A DNA stretch of 64,000 nucleotides from Candidatus Dadabacteria bacterium. GTDB lineage: Bacteria; Desulfobacterota_D; UBA1144; Nemesobacterales; Nemesobacteraceae. The stretch's first letter is position 1, and the number at the start of each line of letters is the position of its first letter. This document shows, piece after piece, positions 56,432-64,000 of the stretch. The translations under genes and the position numbers were made by a program. The stretch is taken from assembly GCA_022822065.1 (NCBI GenBank), contig JAJECI010000010.1, positions 124,001 to 188,000 on the forward strand, given 5' to 3'. The notes beneath the pieces were generated by a model. The model had not been told where the DNA came from. It was given only the letters and a program-made list of their open reading frames with translations, and did not search any database.

Positions 56432-57018
56432 TAGAGCGTACCCTTGGTCGAGGGGATGTCGTCGCGGCGCCCGTCAAGCGCCGAGGCTGCGTCCATGGAT
56501 CTTCCAAGGGCCTTGAACATGGCCTCTATTATGTGGTGCAGGTTCGTTCCGTGGCGAAACTCGATGTGCAGGTTGCAGCGAAGCGAGTTCGTAAGAGACT
56601 TGAAAAACTCCTCGGCAAGCTCCGAATCGAAGTCCCCCACCTTCCCCGCGGGGATCTCCCCCTTGAAAACGAAGCAGGGCCTGTCGCTGAGATCGACCGC
56701 CACCAGGACAAGCGCGTCGTCAAAAGGGATCAGGGCGTGCCCGTACCTGGTGATTCCCCTCTTGTCTCCGAGGGCTTCCGAGAAGGCTTCCCCGATCGCT
56801 ATCCCTACATCCTCTACGGTGTGGTGGAAATCAACGTCGATGTCCCCTTCGGCCTTGACCGCGAGGTCGAAGTAGCCGTGCTTTGCAAACTGGCTCAGCA
56901 TGTGGTCGAAAAACGGCACCCCTGTCGAGATATCGAATTTCCCGGTTCCGTCGAGTTCAAGCTCGACGCTGGCACTGACTTCGGATGTTTCTCTTTTTAA
57001 AACGGCTTTGCGGGTCAT
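56431..57018 (-). CDS. hisB: Imidazoleglycerol-phosphate dehydratase
   Basis: 'TGVPFFDHMLSQFAKHGYFDL', 'DFHHTVEDVGIAIGEAF'. Confidence 0.97.
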   Translation of the reverse strand: MTRKAVLKRETSEVSASVELELDGTGKFDISTGVPFFDHMLSQFAKHGYFDLAVKAEGDIDVDFHHTVEDVGIAIGEAFSEALGDKRGITRYGHALIPFDDALVLVAVDLSDRPCFVFKGEIPAGKVGDFDSELAEEFFKSLTNSLRCNLHIEFRHGTNLHHIIEAMFKALGRSMDAASALDGRRDDIPSTKGTL

Positions 57019-57138
57019 TGTTAGACTGGGCTCCTTTCTTCGCGGCGTTGCAACGAGTTTTCGCTAATCATTCTATATACAGGCGTCTTTCATTGTCAAT
57101 AAAGCCCGAGATGGCGCATACGAGACGGATTCTCCTTT

Positions 57139-57462
57139 TTACTCCGACCGCGGAGTTGCCCCCGCTCTTGATCCGCGTCCTGCGGAAACGCGCTTTACTT
57201 TGATCTTCTCTTCCAATTCCTGCGAATGGGCAAGATCAAATGCCAGCTGCATGCCAAGCCAGGTTCTCGGAGTTGAACCAAATGCCTTTGACAATCTATA
57301 TGCCATTTCAACGGAAACGGATGCTTTTGCGTTGACAAGATTGGAAAGCATCTGGCGGGCAACGCCAAGTACTTTCGCGCATTCGGTAACCGAGAGATTC
57401 AAGGGTTTCATGCAATCCTCGCGCACGATAACGCCCGGATGTAGAGGACTTTTCATCGCCAT
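57139..57462 (-). CDS. higA: HigA-family antitoxin (no cognate toxin ORF recognised)
   Basis: 'LHPGVIVREDCMKPLNLSVTECAKVLGVARQMLSNLVNAKASVSVEMAYRLSKAFGSTPRTWLGMQ'. Confidence 0.85.
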   Translation of the reverse strand: MAMKSPLHPGVIVREDCMKPLNLSVTECAKVLGVARQMLSNLVNAKASVSVEMAYRLSKAFGSTPRTWLGMQLAFDLAHSQELEEKIKVKRVSAGRGSRAGATPRSE

Positions 57463-57731
57463 TATTTATCTCAACGCTCTAAGCTTCTTCCAATTGACCA
57501 GATCTAAAGAGCACTTCGTAAAATATAACCAACTCGCTCCAAAACAAAGACATATATCCATACTCTATTACAAACAAACCGGAAGCAGTCCAAGAGGATG
57601 ACGACTTTTGGGTGCTCCAACGCTTTATTGAAATTTCGGGTCGACAATGTAAAATATGCCGGTCGAGAGAATTTTTGATTCTGTTTTTATGGAATAGTTA
57701 AACAACCTGCAATCTTGTAAGGAGAATCACT

Positions 57732-57920
57732 ATGAGCAAAAAAGGCAAAAGTTCAGACGACTATCTGAAAACACTAGAAAAAGTAAAAAAGCAATACCAA
57801 GAATATATTGAGGTCAGCAAGATCTACGAATTGCCTGTATTTAAGGAAGAAAAACCTACAGAATACCAGCCTCCCAGCCCAGAATATCCACTGACGACTA
57901 ACTCATTTCGCATAAAATAA
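57732..57920 (+). CDS. Small hypothetical protein, translationally coupled to downstream protease
   Basis: 62 aa with SD 'aaggag'; stop TAA overlaps next ATG (TAATG). Confidence 0.6.
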   Translation: MSKKGKSSDDYLKTLEKVKKQYQEYIEVSKIYELPVFKEEKPTEYQPPSPEYPLTTNSFRIK

Positions 57921-58888
57921 TGGCTTCTTGGAGCGAACTACAGGCAAAATTCCCTGAAGAGGTCGAGAAAAATCCCAACTGGCCTGATCAAAAGCTGACT
58001 GAAGAGTTGGGCAAAATTTCAAAACTCCGCGAGAACAGAGTCGTTATTTTTTACGCTTCCGCTTTTTTACAAAAAAAGCAAGAGAACTTAGATACGTTAA
58101 TACTGAGAGAAGATATTAACGGTTTTATGAACGCGATATACGAAGCAGGGGTTGGCAATGGCCTTACTTTGATACTCCACACCCCTGGTGGAGACCCACA
58201 CGCCGTTGAAAGCATAGTTGATTACCTGCACGCCAAATTTAACTATATTGAAATAATAGTGCCGTATTTGGCAATGTCCGGCGGCGCTATAGTAAGCCTT
58301 GCAAGCAATCTTGTAGTCCTCGGCAAGCAGAGTCAACTCGGTCCGATTGATCCCCAGTTTTCTATAGGAGGTAAAATCCACTCGGCAAGAGCAATTCAGG
58401 AAGGATTCGGTAGAGCAAAAAAAGACATTCTAGAAGATATAAAATTGGGACACCTGTGGGCGCCTATTCTACAGAGCATGGGACCTTCTCTCGTCGTGGA
58501 GGCAGAAAAAACCTTAAAATACAGTGAAGAATTAGTTGAAAAGTGGCTTAAGGAAAGAATGTTCAGGGATATATCAGATGAAAAGGAAAGAGAGAAAAAA
58601 GCCAAAAATATCGCAAAATATTTTAATGCTGAAGATGCAGAGGAAAATGGAAAAATTCATGTTCACGGTCAAAGGATCGGCTTTCAGAAACTCGAAGAAC
58701 TTGGAGTAAAAGTAGAATCACTTGAGAAAAGTCAAGAATTACAAACTGCTGTTTTGACTGCATATCATTTGATGACGTTAATTTTTGAAAATGGTCCTTC
58801 CTTAAAATTCATTGGCAGCGACAAAGGCAAAATGTGGTGTAAACTAGAACCTCTTCTCCCTATACCACAACCCCCTCCTCCTCTCTGA
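57920..58888 (+). CDS. Clp-fold serine proteinase (SDH/SppA-like)
   Basis: 'GLTLILHTPGGDPHAVESIVDYLHAKF', 'VPYLAMSGGAIVSLASNLVVLGKQSQLGPIDPQF'. Confidence 0.85.
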   Translation: MASWSELQAKFPEEVEKNPNWPDQKLTEELGKISKLRENRVVIFYASAFLQKKQENLDTLILREDINGFMNAIYEAGVGNGLTLILHTPGGDPHAVESIVDYLHAKFNYIEIIVPYLAMSGGAIVSLASNLVVLGKQSQLGPIDPQFSIGGKIHSARAIQEGFGRAKKDILEDIKLGHLWAPILQSMGPSLVVEAEKTLKYSEELVEKWLKERMFRDISDEKEREKKAKNIAKYFNAEDAEENGKIHVHGQRIGFQKLEELGVKVESLEKSQELQTAVLTAYHLMTLIFENGPSLKFIGSDKGKMWCKLEPLLPIPQPPPPL

Positions 58889-59056
58889 TTAAAACAAATC
58901 ACAAAACAGCTATCCTTCATGCGGCCAACCTCCGCCGCGAACACTCTATTACAAAACCGAAACAACATACGCTACCGAACAGTCTTGTTTTTCAAGCGAT
59001 ACTTTTATTGATACAATAGTGCGTGGTTGGAGACCCGCCACAGCGAGGTAGCGGTT

Positions 59057-59731
59057 TTGAAATTCATATTGGTTCCCGTAAAGGATCTTTCAAGGGCAAA
59101 CGAAAGGCTTGCCTCGGTGCTCAGCAGCAAGCAGAGAACCGAGCTTGCCTACGTGATGCTTGAGGACGTGTTCTCCGCGGTCGGCGAATCGAAGCTCGCC
59201 GACAACAAGGTCGTCGTCACGCTCGACAGGAAAGCGGAGAGAATGGCCCTTGAGGAGGGGTTTGACGTAATACGGGAGGAGAGCCAGCTCGGGGAGAGTT
59301 CGTCGGTTGACCTAGCGATCCAGGTCTGCAGAAAAATGGGCGCGAAATCCGTGCTCGTAATCCCGGGCGATGCCCCTTTAATAACCGGCGAGGACCTGGA
59401 CTTCGTCCTGGAGAAGGAGAAGAAGGGCAAGTCCGTGATCCTCGTTCCCTCAGAAGACGAGCTCGGCACAAACGCCATACTGAGAAAGCCTCCTGACACC
59501 ATACCCTCGATGTTCGGAAACGACAGCTTCAGGAAACACAGGGAGGAGGCCGAGCGCAGATACGTGCCCTGCGACGTCTACAGGAATTTCAACATCAGCA
59601 TCGACATCGACGAGCCCGGGGACATAGATACCTTCTCCCACCACGGCTCCCATACCAGGACCTACAGGAAGCTTCTGGAGCTGGGGCTAATAAAGGAAGA
59701 AACGGGAAGAAACGGGGCGGCAGCAGGCTGA
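59057..59731 (+). CDS. cofC: 2-phospho-L-lactate guanylyltransferase CofC (probable TTG start)
   Basis: 'LKFILVPVKDLSRANERLASVLSSKQRTELAYVMLEDVFSAV', 'VLVIPGDAPLITGEDLD'. Confidence 0.85.
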   Translation: MKFILVPVKDLSRANERLASVLSSKQRTELAYVMLEDVFSAVGESKLADNKVVVTLDRKAERMALEEGFDVIREESQLGESSSVDLAIQVCRKMGAKSVLVIPGDAPLITGEDLDFVLEKEKKGKSVILVPSEDELGTNAILRKPPDTIPSMFGNDSFRKHREEAERRYVPCDVYRNFNISIDIDEPGDIDTFSHHGSHTRTYRKLLELGLIKEETGRNGAAAG

Positions 59732-59843
59732 TTTCCGCCGAACCGGGGGCGCGCCGACTTCCGCCGAACCCCCGTGTCCGTGCGTTGAATCCTCACGGAG
59801 TTCCGGTATAATTTCCTGCTTTTCGAATTACCTTTCTTCCGGG

Positions 59844-59915
59844 GGCGGCGTAGCTCAGGGGTAGAGCGGGGCTCTCATAAGGCCTGTGTCGGTGGTTCGA
59901 TCCCACCCGTCGCCA
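59844..59915 (+). tRNA. tRNA-Met (CAT)
   Basis: GGCGGCGTAGCTCAGGGGTAGAGCGGGGCTCTCATAAGGCCTGTGTCGGTGGTTCGATCCCACCCGTCGCCA; 7-bp acceptor stem; anticodon loop CTCATAA; CCA not encoded. Confidence 0.92.
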
Positions 59916-59920
59916 TTTCC

Positions 59921-60325
59921 CTATTCCTCTTTTTCTTCCTCGAAATCCAAAGAGGCGGAATTTATGCAGTACCTAAGCCCCGTGGGCTTCGGACCGTCGG
60001 GAAAAACGTGTCCCAGGTGGGCGTCGCACTTTGAGCAAAGAACCTCTGTTCTCGTCATCCCGTGGGAACGGTCGGCCTTCTCCGTTATGTTCTCCTGCGA
60101 GACGGGGTCCCAGAAGCTCGGCCATCCCGTGCCGGAATCGAACTTCTCCGAGAAACGGAAAAGCTTCTGCCCGCAGCAGACGCAGATATACATGCCCTTT
60201 TCGTGATGGTCGTGGTACTTGCCGGTAAAGGCCCTCTCGGTGCCCTTCTTTCTCGTGACGATAAACTGCTCGGAAGAAAGCTGCTCCTGCCACTGCTCAT
60301 CCGTCTTCTTTACCTTCTCGGACAT
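59921..60325 (-). CDS. msrB: Peptide-methionine (R)-S-oxide reductase
   Basis: '[13 protein letters not shown]', '[14 protein letters not shown]', '[32 protein letters not shown]'. Confidence 0.97.
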   Translation of the reverse strand: MSEKVKKTDEQWQEQLSSEQFIVTRKKGTERAFTGKYHDHHEKGMYICVCCGQKLFRFSEKFDSGTGWPSFWDPVSQENITEKADRSHGMTRTEVLCSKCDAHLGHVFPDGPKPTGLRYCINSASLDFEEEKEE

Positions 60326-60332
60326 TCTCTCC

Positions 60333-61187
60333 TCACTCCCCGAGATTCCTCTTTGAATCCCGGGCCTCCCTCAAAAGGGCTACCAGATCTTCTACATTAC
60401 CGGCGACGACGGCTTTTTCAATCTTCCCGAGCTCCCCCGCGAAGCCGCGGATGGCTCTCAGCAGCGCGTCGCGGTTCTCGATGAATATCCCGGCCCACAT
60501 CTCGGGGGAGCTGTCGGCGATCCTGGTCAGGTCGGCCAGGCCCCCGCCCGAGAAATCAAAAAGGTTCCTGTCTCTTCCCCCGGAAGCCACCGCGTTCACG
60601 AGCGAATAGGCAACCGCATGGGGAAGGTGGCTTACGAGCGAGAAAACCTCGTCGTGGGATTCGGGATCCATCTCGACCACCTCGCCCCCCGCAAGCGAAA
60701 AGAGCGTTTTCACCATGGAGAGAGCTTCGGGGCTGGTGCTCTCCACGGGAGTAACAATGCATTTTTTTCCTGAGAAAAGACCGGGATCGGACTCCCTGAC
60801 GCCGGATGTTTCCTTCCCCGCGATGGGATGGGCTCCGACGAAGCGGATTCTCCAGGAACCCTTTTCCATTTCCCTCACCACGGGAGCCTTGACGCTTCCC
60901 ACGTCGCAGACCGCCGTGCCGGGGAGAACAAACCTGGAAACCTCCTTGGCCACCTGCGCTATCGTGTCGACGTAGGTCGCGATGACGACTATTTTGGATC
61001 CCGAAATGTCAGGGCCGATTTCTGAAGAACCCTTGTCTATGATTCCCTTCCTAAGGGCGAAGCGAAGCGACTCCGGGTCCCGCTCGACCCCGAAGACCTC
61101 CCAGACTTCCCTCGATTCATGAAGGGCCGCCGCGAGGGAGCCGCCTATGAGCCCCAAACCTACCACCGCCACTTTTTCAAAAGTCAT
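60333..61187 (-). CDS. tyrA: Prephenate dehydrogenase
   Basis: '[17 protein letters not shown]', '[10 protein letters not shown]', '[15 protein letters not shown]', '[16 protein letters not shown]'. Confidence 0.95.
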   Translation of the reverse strand: MTFEKVAVVGLGLIGGSLAAALHESREVWEVFGVERDPESLRFALRKGIIDKGSSEIGPDISGSKIVVIATYVDTIAQVAKEVSRFVLPGTAVCDVGSVKAPVVREMEKGSWRIRFVGAHPIAGKETSGVRESDPGLFSGKKCIVTPVESTSPEALSMVKTLFSLAGGEVVEMDPESHDEVFSLVSHLPHAVAYSLVNAVASGGRDRNLFDFSGGGLADLTRIADSSPEMWAGIFIENRDALLRAIRGFAGELGKIEKAVVAGNVEDLVALLREARDSKRNLGE

Positions 61188-62269
61188 CTTCCGAGAATCC
61201 TCCCAAGCGATTCAATGAATCTTTCGTTTTCCCCCCCGAGGCCGAAACTTACCCTCAGGTGCGTTTTAAGCCCGTAGCCGCCCACGGGCCTCGTTATGAC
61301 CCCGTCGCGAAGAAGCGCCTCGTAAACCGGTATCGGATCCCTTTCGAGGTCGACGAGAACGAAATTCGCGTGAGACTCCGTGTACCTTACCCCGAGTTCG
61401 GCGAGCTTTTCGTAGAAGTACTCCTTTGCGGTGCGGTTAAGCTTCTTTGAGCGGGCGACGTGTCTCTCGTCGTCAAGCGCGGCGCAGGCCGCCGCCTGCG
61501 CGGCCGAATTCACGTTAAACGGCTCCCTTACCCGGTCCATGTAGGAAACCGCCTCTTCCGACGCGACCCCGTAGCCGACCCTGAGTCCCGCAAGGCCGTA
61601 AATCTTGGAGAAGGTCCTCACCGTCACGAGCGATTCGCGGACCGAGTGGTAGCGAAGCGTGTCCGGATATTCGGGATCGTCCACATACTCGAAATAGGCC
61701 TCGTCCACCAGTATTACCACGTTCTCGGGAACCCGCTCGAGGAACCACTCGAACTCGTCCCTGCCGACCGTCGTCCCGGTAGGGTTGTTCGGGTTCGCGA
61801 TGTAGATGATCTTCGTTTTCTCCGTGACCAGAGAGAGCATGTCCCTCAGATCGTGCGTGAGGTCCGGCATCCGGGAGACGACGTGCGAGCATCCGAGCGA
61901 CTGGGTTACGATCGGGTAGACGATAAACGCGTGTTGTCCGTAGATGGCCTCGTCCCCCGGCTCAAGAAAGGTCCTCGCGACGATCTCTATCACCTCGTTT
62001 GAGCCGTTGCCGATTATCAGCGTGCCTTCCGGAACCCCGAGCTTCTCGGAAAGCTTGCGCCTGAGCTCGAAGCAGCCCCCGTCGGGATAAAGGTTGACAC
62101 TTGAGACATGTTCTGAGAGCGCCTTTTTCGCGAGGGCGGAGGGGCCGAGGGGATTTTCGTTCGAAGCCATCTTGGCCGCGCCCCGGATTCCTAGCTCCCG
62201 CTCGAGCTCCTCGATCGGTTTTCCCGGAACGTAGGGAATAAGGTTCTTTACGCTTGCTCTTGGTTCCAT
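61184..62269 (-). CDS. hisC: Histidinol-phosphate aminotransferase family
   Basis: 'KLASNENPLGPS'-type 'KMASNENPLGPSALAKKAL', 'ANPNNPTGTTV', 'VRTFSKIYGLAGLRVGYG'; start set at 'MEPRASVKNLIPYVPGKP'. Confidence 0.93.
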   Translation of the reverse strand: MEPRASVKNLIPYVPGKPIEELERELGIRGAAKMASNENPLGPSALAKKALSEHVSSVNLYPDGGCFELRRKLSEKLGVPEGTLIIGNGSNEVIEIVARTFLEPGDEAIYGQHAFIVYPIVTQSLGCSHVVSRMPDLTHDLRDMLSLVTEKTKIIYIANPNNPTGTTVGRDEFEWFLERVPENVVILVDEAYFEYVDDPEYPDTLRYHSVRESLVTVRTFSKIYGLAGLRVGYGVASEEAVSYMDRVREPFNVNSAAQAAACAALDDERHVARSKKLNRTAKEYFYEKLAELGVRYTESHANFVLVDLERDPIPVYEALLRDGVITRPVGGYGLKTHLRVSFGLGGENERFIESLGRILGR

Positions 62270-62295
62270 GGGGGGTTCGTCCGCCAGACCCACCG

Positions 62296-63381
62296 TCAGC
62301 CCGGCGCTTCGACGGGATAGGACCCTAGTATCTTGAGGAAAACGCAGTTGGCTTCCACCCTCTCGAGGGCGTCCCTTACCGCCTTCTCTTCGTGGTGTCC
62401 CGAGAAGTCGGCGAAAAACACGTATTCCCACTGCCTGTCGCGCGAGGGTCTGGACTCGATTTTGGTGAGATTTATGCCGGACTCCGAAAAGGGAAGAAAA
62501 AACGCCTTGTGAAGCGCTCCCGGCTCATCCCTGACGGAAAAGGCGATCGAGGTCTTGTCTTCTCCGCTCGGGGAAGGTTTCTCCCTTCCCACCACCGCGA
62601 ACCGGGTCGTGTTGCGCGGGCTGTCCTCTATGTGGCTCTGTATAGTCTTCAGGTTGTATATCGACCCCGAGAACTCGCTTGCGATCGCGGCTACGCTCTT
62701 GTCCCTCGCGGCTATTTTCGCCGCCGCCGCAGTGCTCGAGGTCTCAAGAAGCGCGACGCCGTAGAGGTTCGCGGCGATCCATTTCCTGCACTGTCCGAGG
62801 GCGTGGGGATGTGAAGCCACGGTCTTTACCTCGCCGATGTCCCCGCTTAGGGAGAGCAGGAAGTGCTCAATGCGCTCGAAACACTCGGCTGAAATGCTGA
62901 GGTCCCACTCAAGGAGCATGTCGAGAACGTCTCCCACCGAGCCTTCAACCGAATTCTCGACGGGCACTATGCCGAAATCGGCCCTCCTGCCGTGCACCTC
63001 CCTGAACACGTCCTCGAAGCTTGAAACCGGGAAAAACTCGGAGGAAACGCCGAATTTCCGAAACGCGGCCTGGTTTGAAAAGCTGCCCTCGGGTCCCAGG
63101 TAAGCGATTTTCTCGTCATGCTGAAGGGACCTGCAGCGCGATATTATTTCCCTGAAAACAAAAAGGATGTCTTGGTTGGAGAGGGGGCCCGGGTTGCTTC
63201 CCGTTATCTTGCTTTCTATCTCCTTTTCCCTGCCCAGGTCGTAAACTCCCAGGGAATCCTTTTTCTTGAGTCCGCTTACCTCTATCGCAAGCTCGGCCCG
63301 CCTGTTTATAAGTTCAAGCAACTTGGAGTCGAGGGCATCTATTTCCCTTCTTACGGCGGCAAGTTCTTTGTTGGGAGCCAT
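62296..63381 (-). CDS. pheA: Bifunctional chorismate mutase/prephenate dehydratase
   Basis: 'VRREIDALDSKLLELINRRAELAIEV' CM domain; 'IAYLGPEGSFSNQAAFRKFG', 'GIVPVENSVEGSV', 'ESRPSRDRQWEYVFFADFSGH' ACT domain. Confidence 0.97.
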   Translation of the reverse strand: MAPNKELAAVRREIDALDSKLLELINRRAELAIEVSGLKKKDSLGVYDLGREKEIESKITGSNPGPLSNQDILFVFREIISRCRSLQHDEKIAYLGPEGSFSNQAAFRKFGVSSEFFPVSSFEDVFREVHGRRADFGIVPVENSVEGSVGDVLDMLLEWDLSISAECFERIEHFLLSLSGDIGEVKTVASHPHALGQCRKWIAANLYGVALLETSSTAAAAKIAARDKSVAAIASEFSGSIYNLKTIQSHIEDSPRNTTRFAVVGREKPSPSGEDKTSIAFSVRDEPGALHKAFFLPFSESGINLTKIESRPSRDRQWEYVFFADFSGHHEEKAVRDALERVEANCVFLKILGSYPVEAPG

Positions 63382-63467
63382 TATCCAGTCTTAAGGAGAA
63401 TATTCTGAGAAGAATAGCGAGGGGGTAGGGCAAAGTCAAATAGCCCGCGGGGGCAAAAACGGAGCCC

Positions 63468-63989
63468 TCAGCCGCCGCCGTCCCCCTTTACGATCCTGGG
63501 TTCCGCAAGCGTTCCCCGGATCCTTCCTGAGAAGGTGCCGTCCCCCCGGGAACCGAGAAAACCGCCGACAAGAGCAAGCTTCGCGTCCCCCGGAGAAGGC
63601 ATGAACGTAACGGAAAGATCAAGGGCGGCTCCCTTCCTCAACCGAAGCGGAGACGGGACTTTTCCCTCCGCCTGCAGGGAGAGCTGCGGATTCGTCAGGG
63701 AAAACTTCTCGACCCGCGACTCAAAGCGGTTGGCGGTGCCGCGAAGCACCACGCTCAGGTTCCTGTACTCTTCCCCCACCACAAACCCCTGCACCCTGTC
63801 CACGGCAACCGAAAGAGAAGGAGAGGACAGGAGGTACTCCATCTTTGAAATCCCTCCGCTTTCCCCCTCCCCGAGAAGCTTTACGGTTCCGTCGACCTTC
63901 CCGCTGACCGATATCCCCTCGTTTCCCAGAAAAAGGCGGGAAACGGCTGAAGATTCGACGGAATTCATATCCACTTCCGCGCTTGTCAC
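63468..63989 (-). CDS. Possible type II secretion GspN-like protein (truncated by window end)
   Basis: C-terminal fragment with repeated 'LSLQAEGKVPSPLRLRKGAALDLSVTF' and 'GTFSGRIRGTLAEPRI'; weak family recognition. Confidence 0.4.
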   Translation of the reverse strand: MTSAEVDMNSVESSAVSRLFLGNEGISVSGKVDGTVKLLGEGESGGISKMEYLLSSPSLSVAVDRVQGFVVGEEYRNLSVVLRGTANRFESRVEKFSLTNPQLSLQAEGKVPSPLRLRKGAALDLSVTFMPSPGDAKLALVGGFLGSRGDGTFSGRIRGTLAEPRIVKGDGGG

Positions 63990-64000
63990 CCTGTTTTTCT

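Overview
The window looks like a bacterial chromosome segment: a GC-rich housekeeping backbone interrupted by several more AT-rich accessory patches.

0-9 kb is a restriction/defence island: a Type II-like REase, an IS1595-family transposase, Vsr, a C5 cytosine methyltransferase, an Mrr/AspBHI-like REase, an Eco29kI-like GIY-YIG REase, an amino-methyltransferase, and a large protein with a C-terminal RxxxxH (HEPN-like) motif. 9.6-11 kb encodes an RTX-repeat lipoprotein. 12.1-20.7 kb is the distal half of an F-type T4SS (traU-trbC-traN-traF-traH-traG). The backbone includes dapL, groSL, mutS, leuA, queF, an slt-like transglycosylase, hisH/hisB, cofC, msrB, tyrA-hisC-pheA and two tRNAs (Gln, Met), with several toxin-antitoxin modules between.

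The observations I rate highest are: (1) a degenerate 23-bp-period repeat array directly upstream of a DUF4143-type ATPase, with a second orphan array after traG; (2) an AlbA/Schlafen-type ATPase cassette bounded by a perfect 76-bp duplication of a cytochrome c gene 3' end; (3) a DprA-like/phosphoribosyltransferase two-gene cassette resembling PsyrTA; (4) a candidate ~92-nt sRNA with an anti-Shine-Dalgarno stretch between groEL and sco1; (5) a nonsense-interrupted group II intron starting immediately after a rho-independent terminator; (6) two lipoprotein genes whose Shine-Dalgarno lies in the loop of an inverted repeat; (7) a small-ORF/Clp-fold protease cassette. Everything was read by eye. 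No database search or folding was run.
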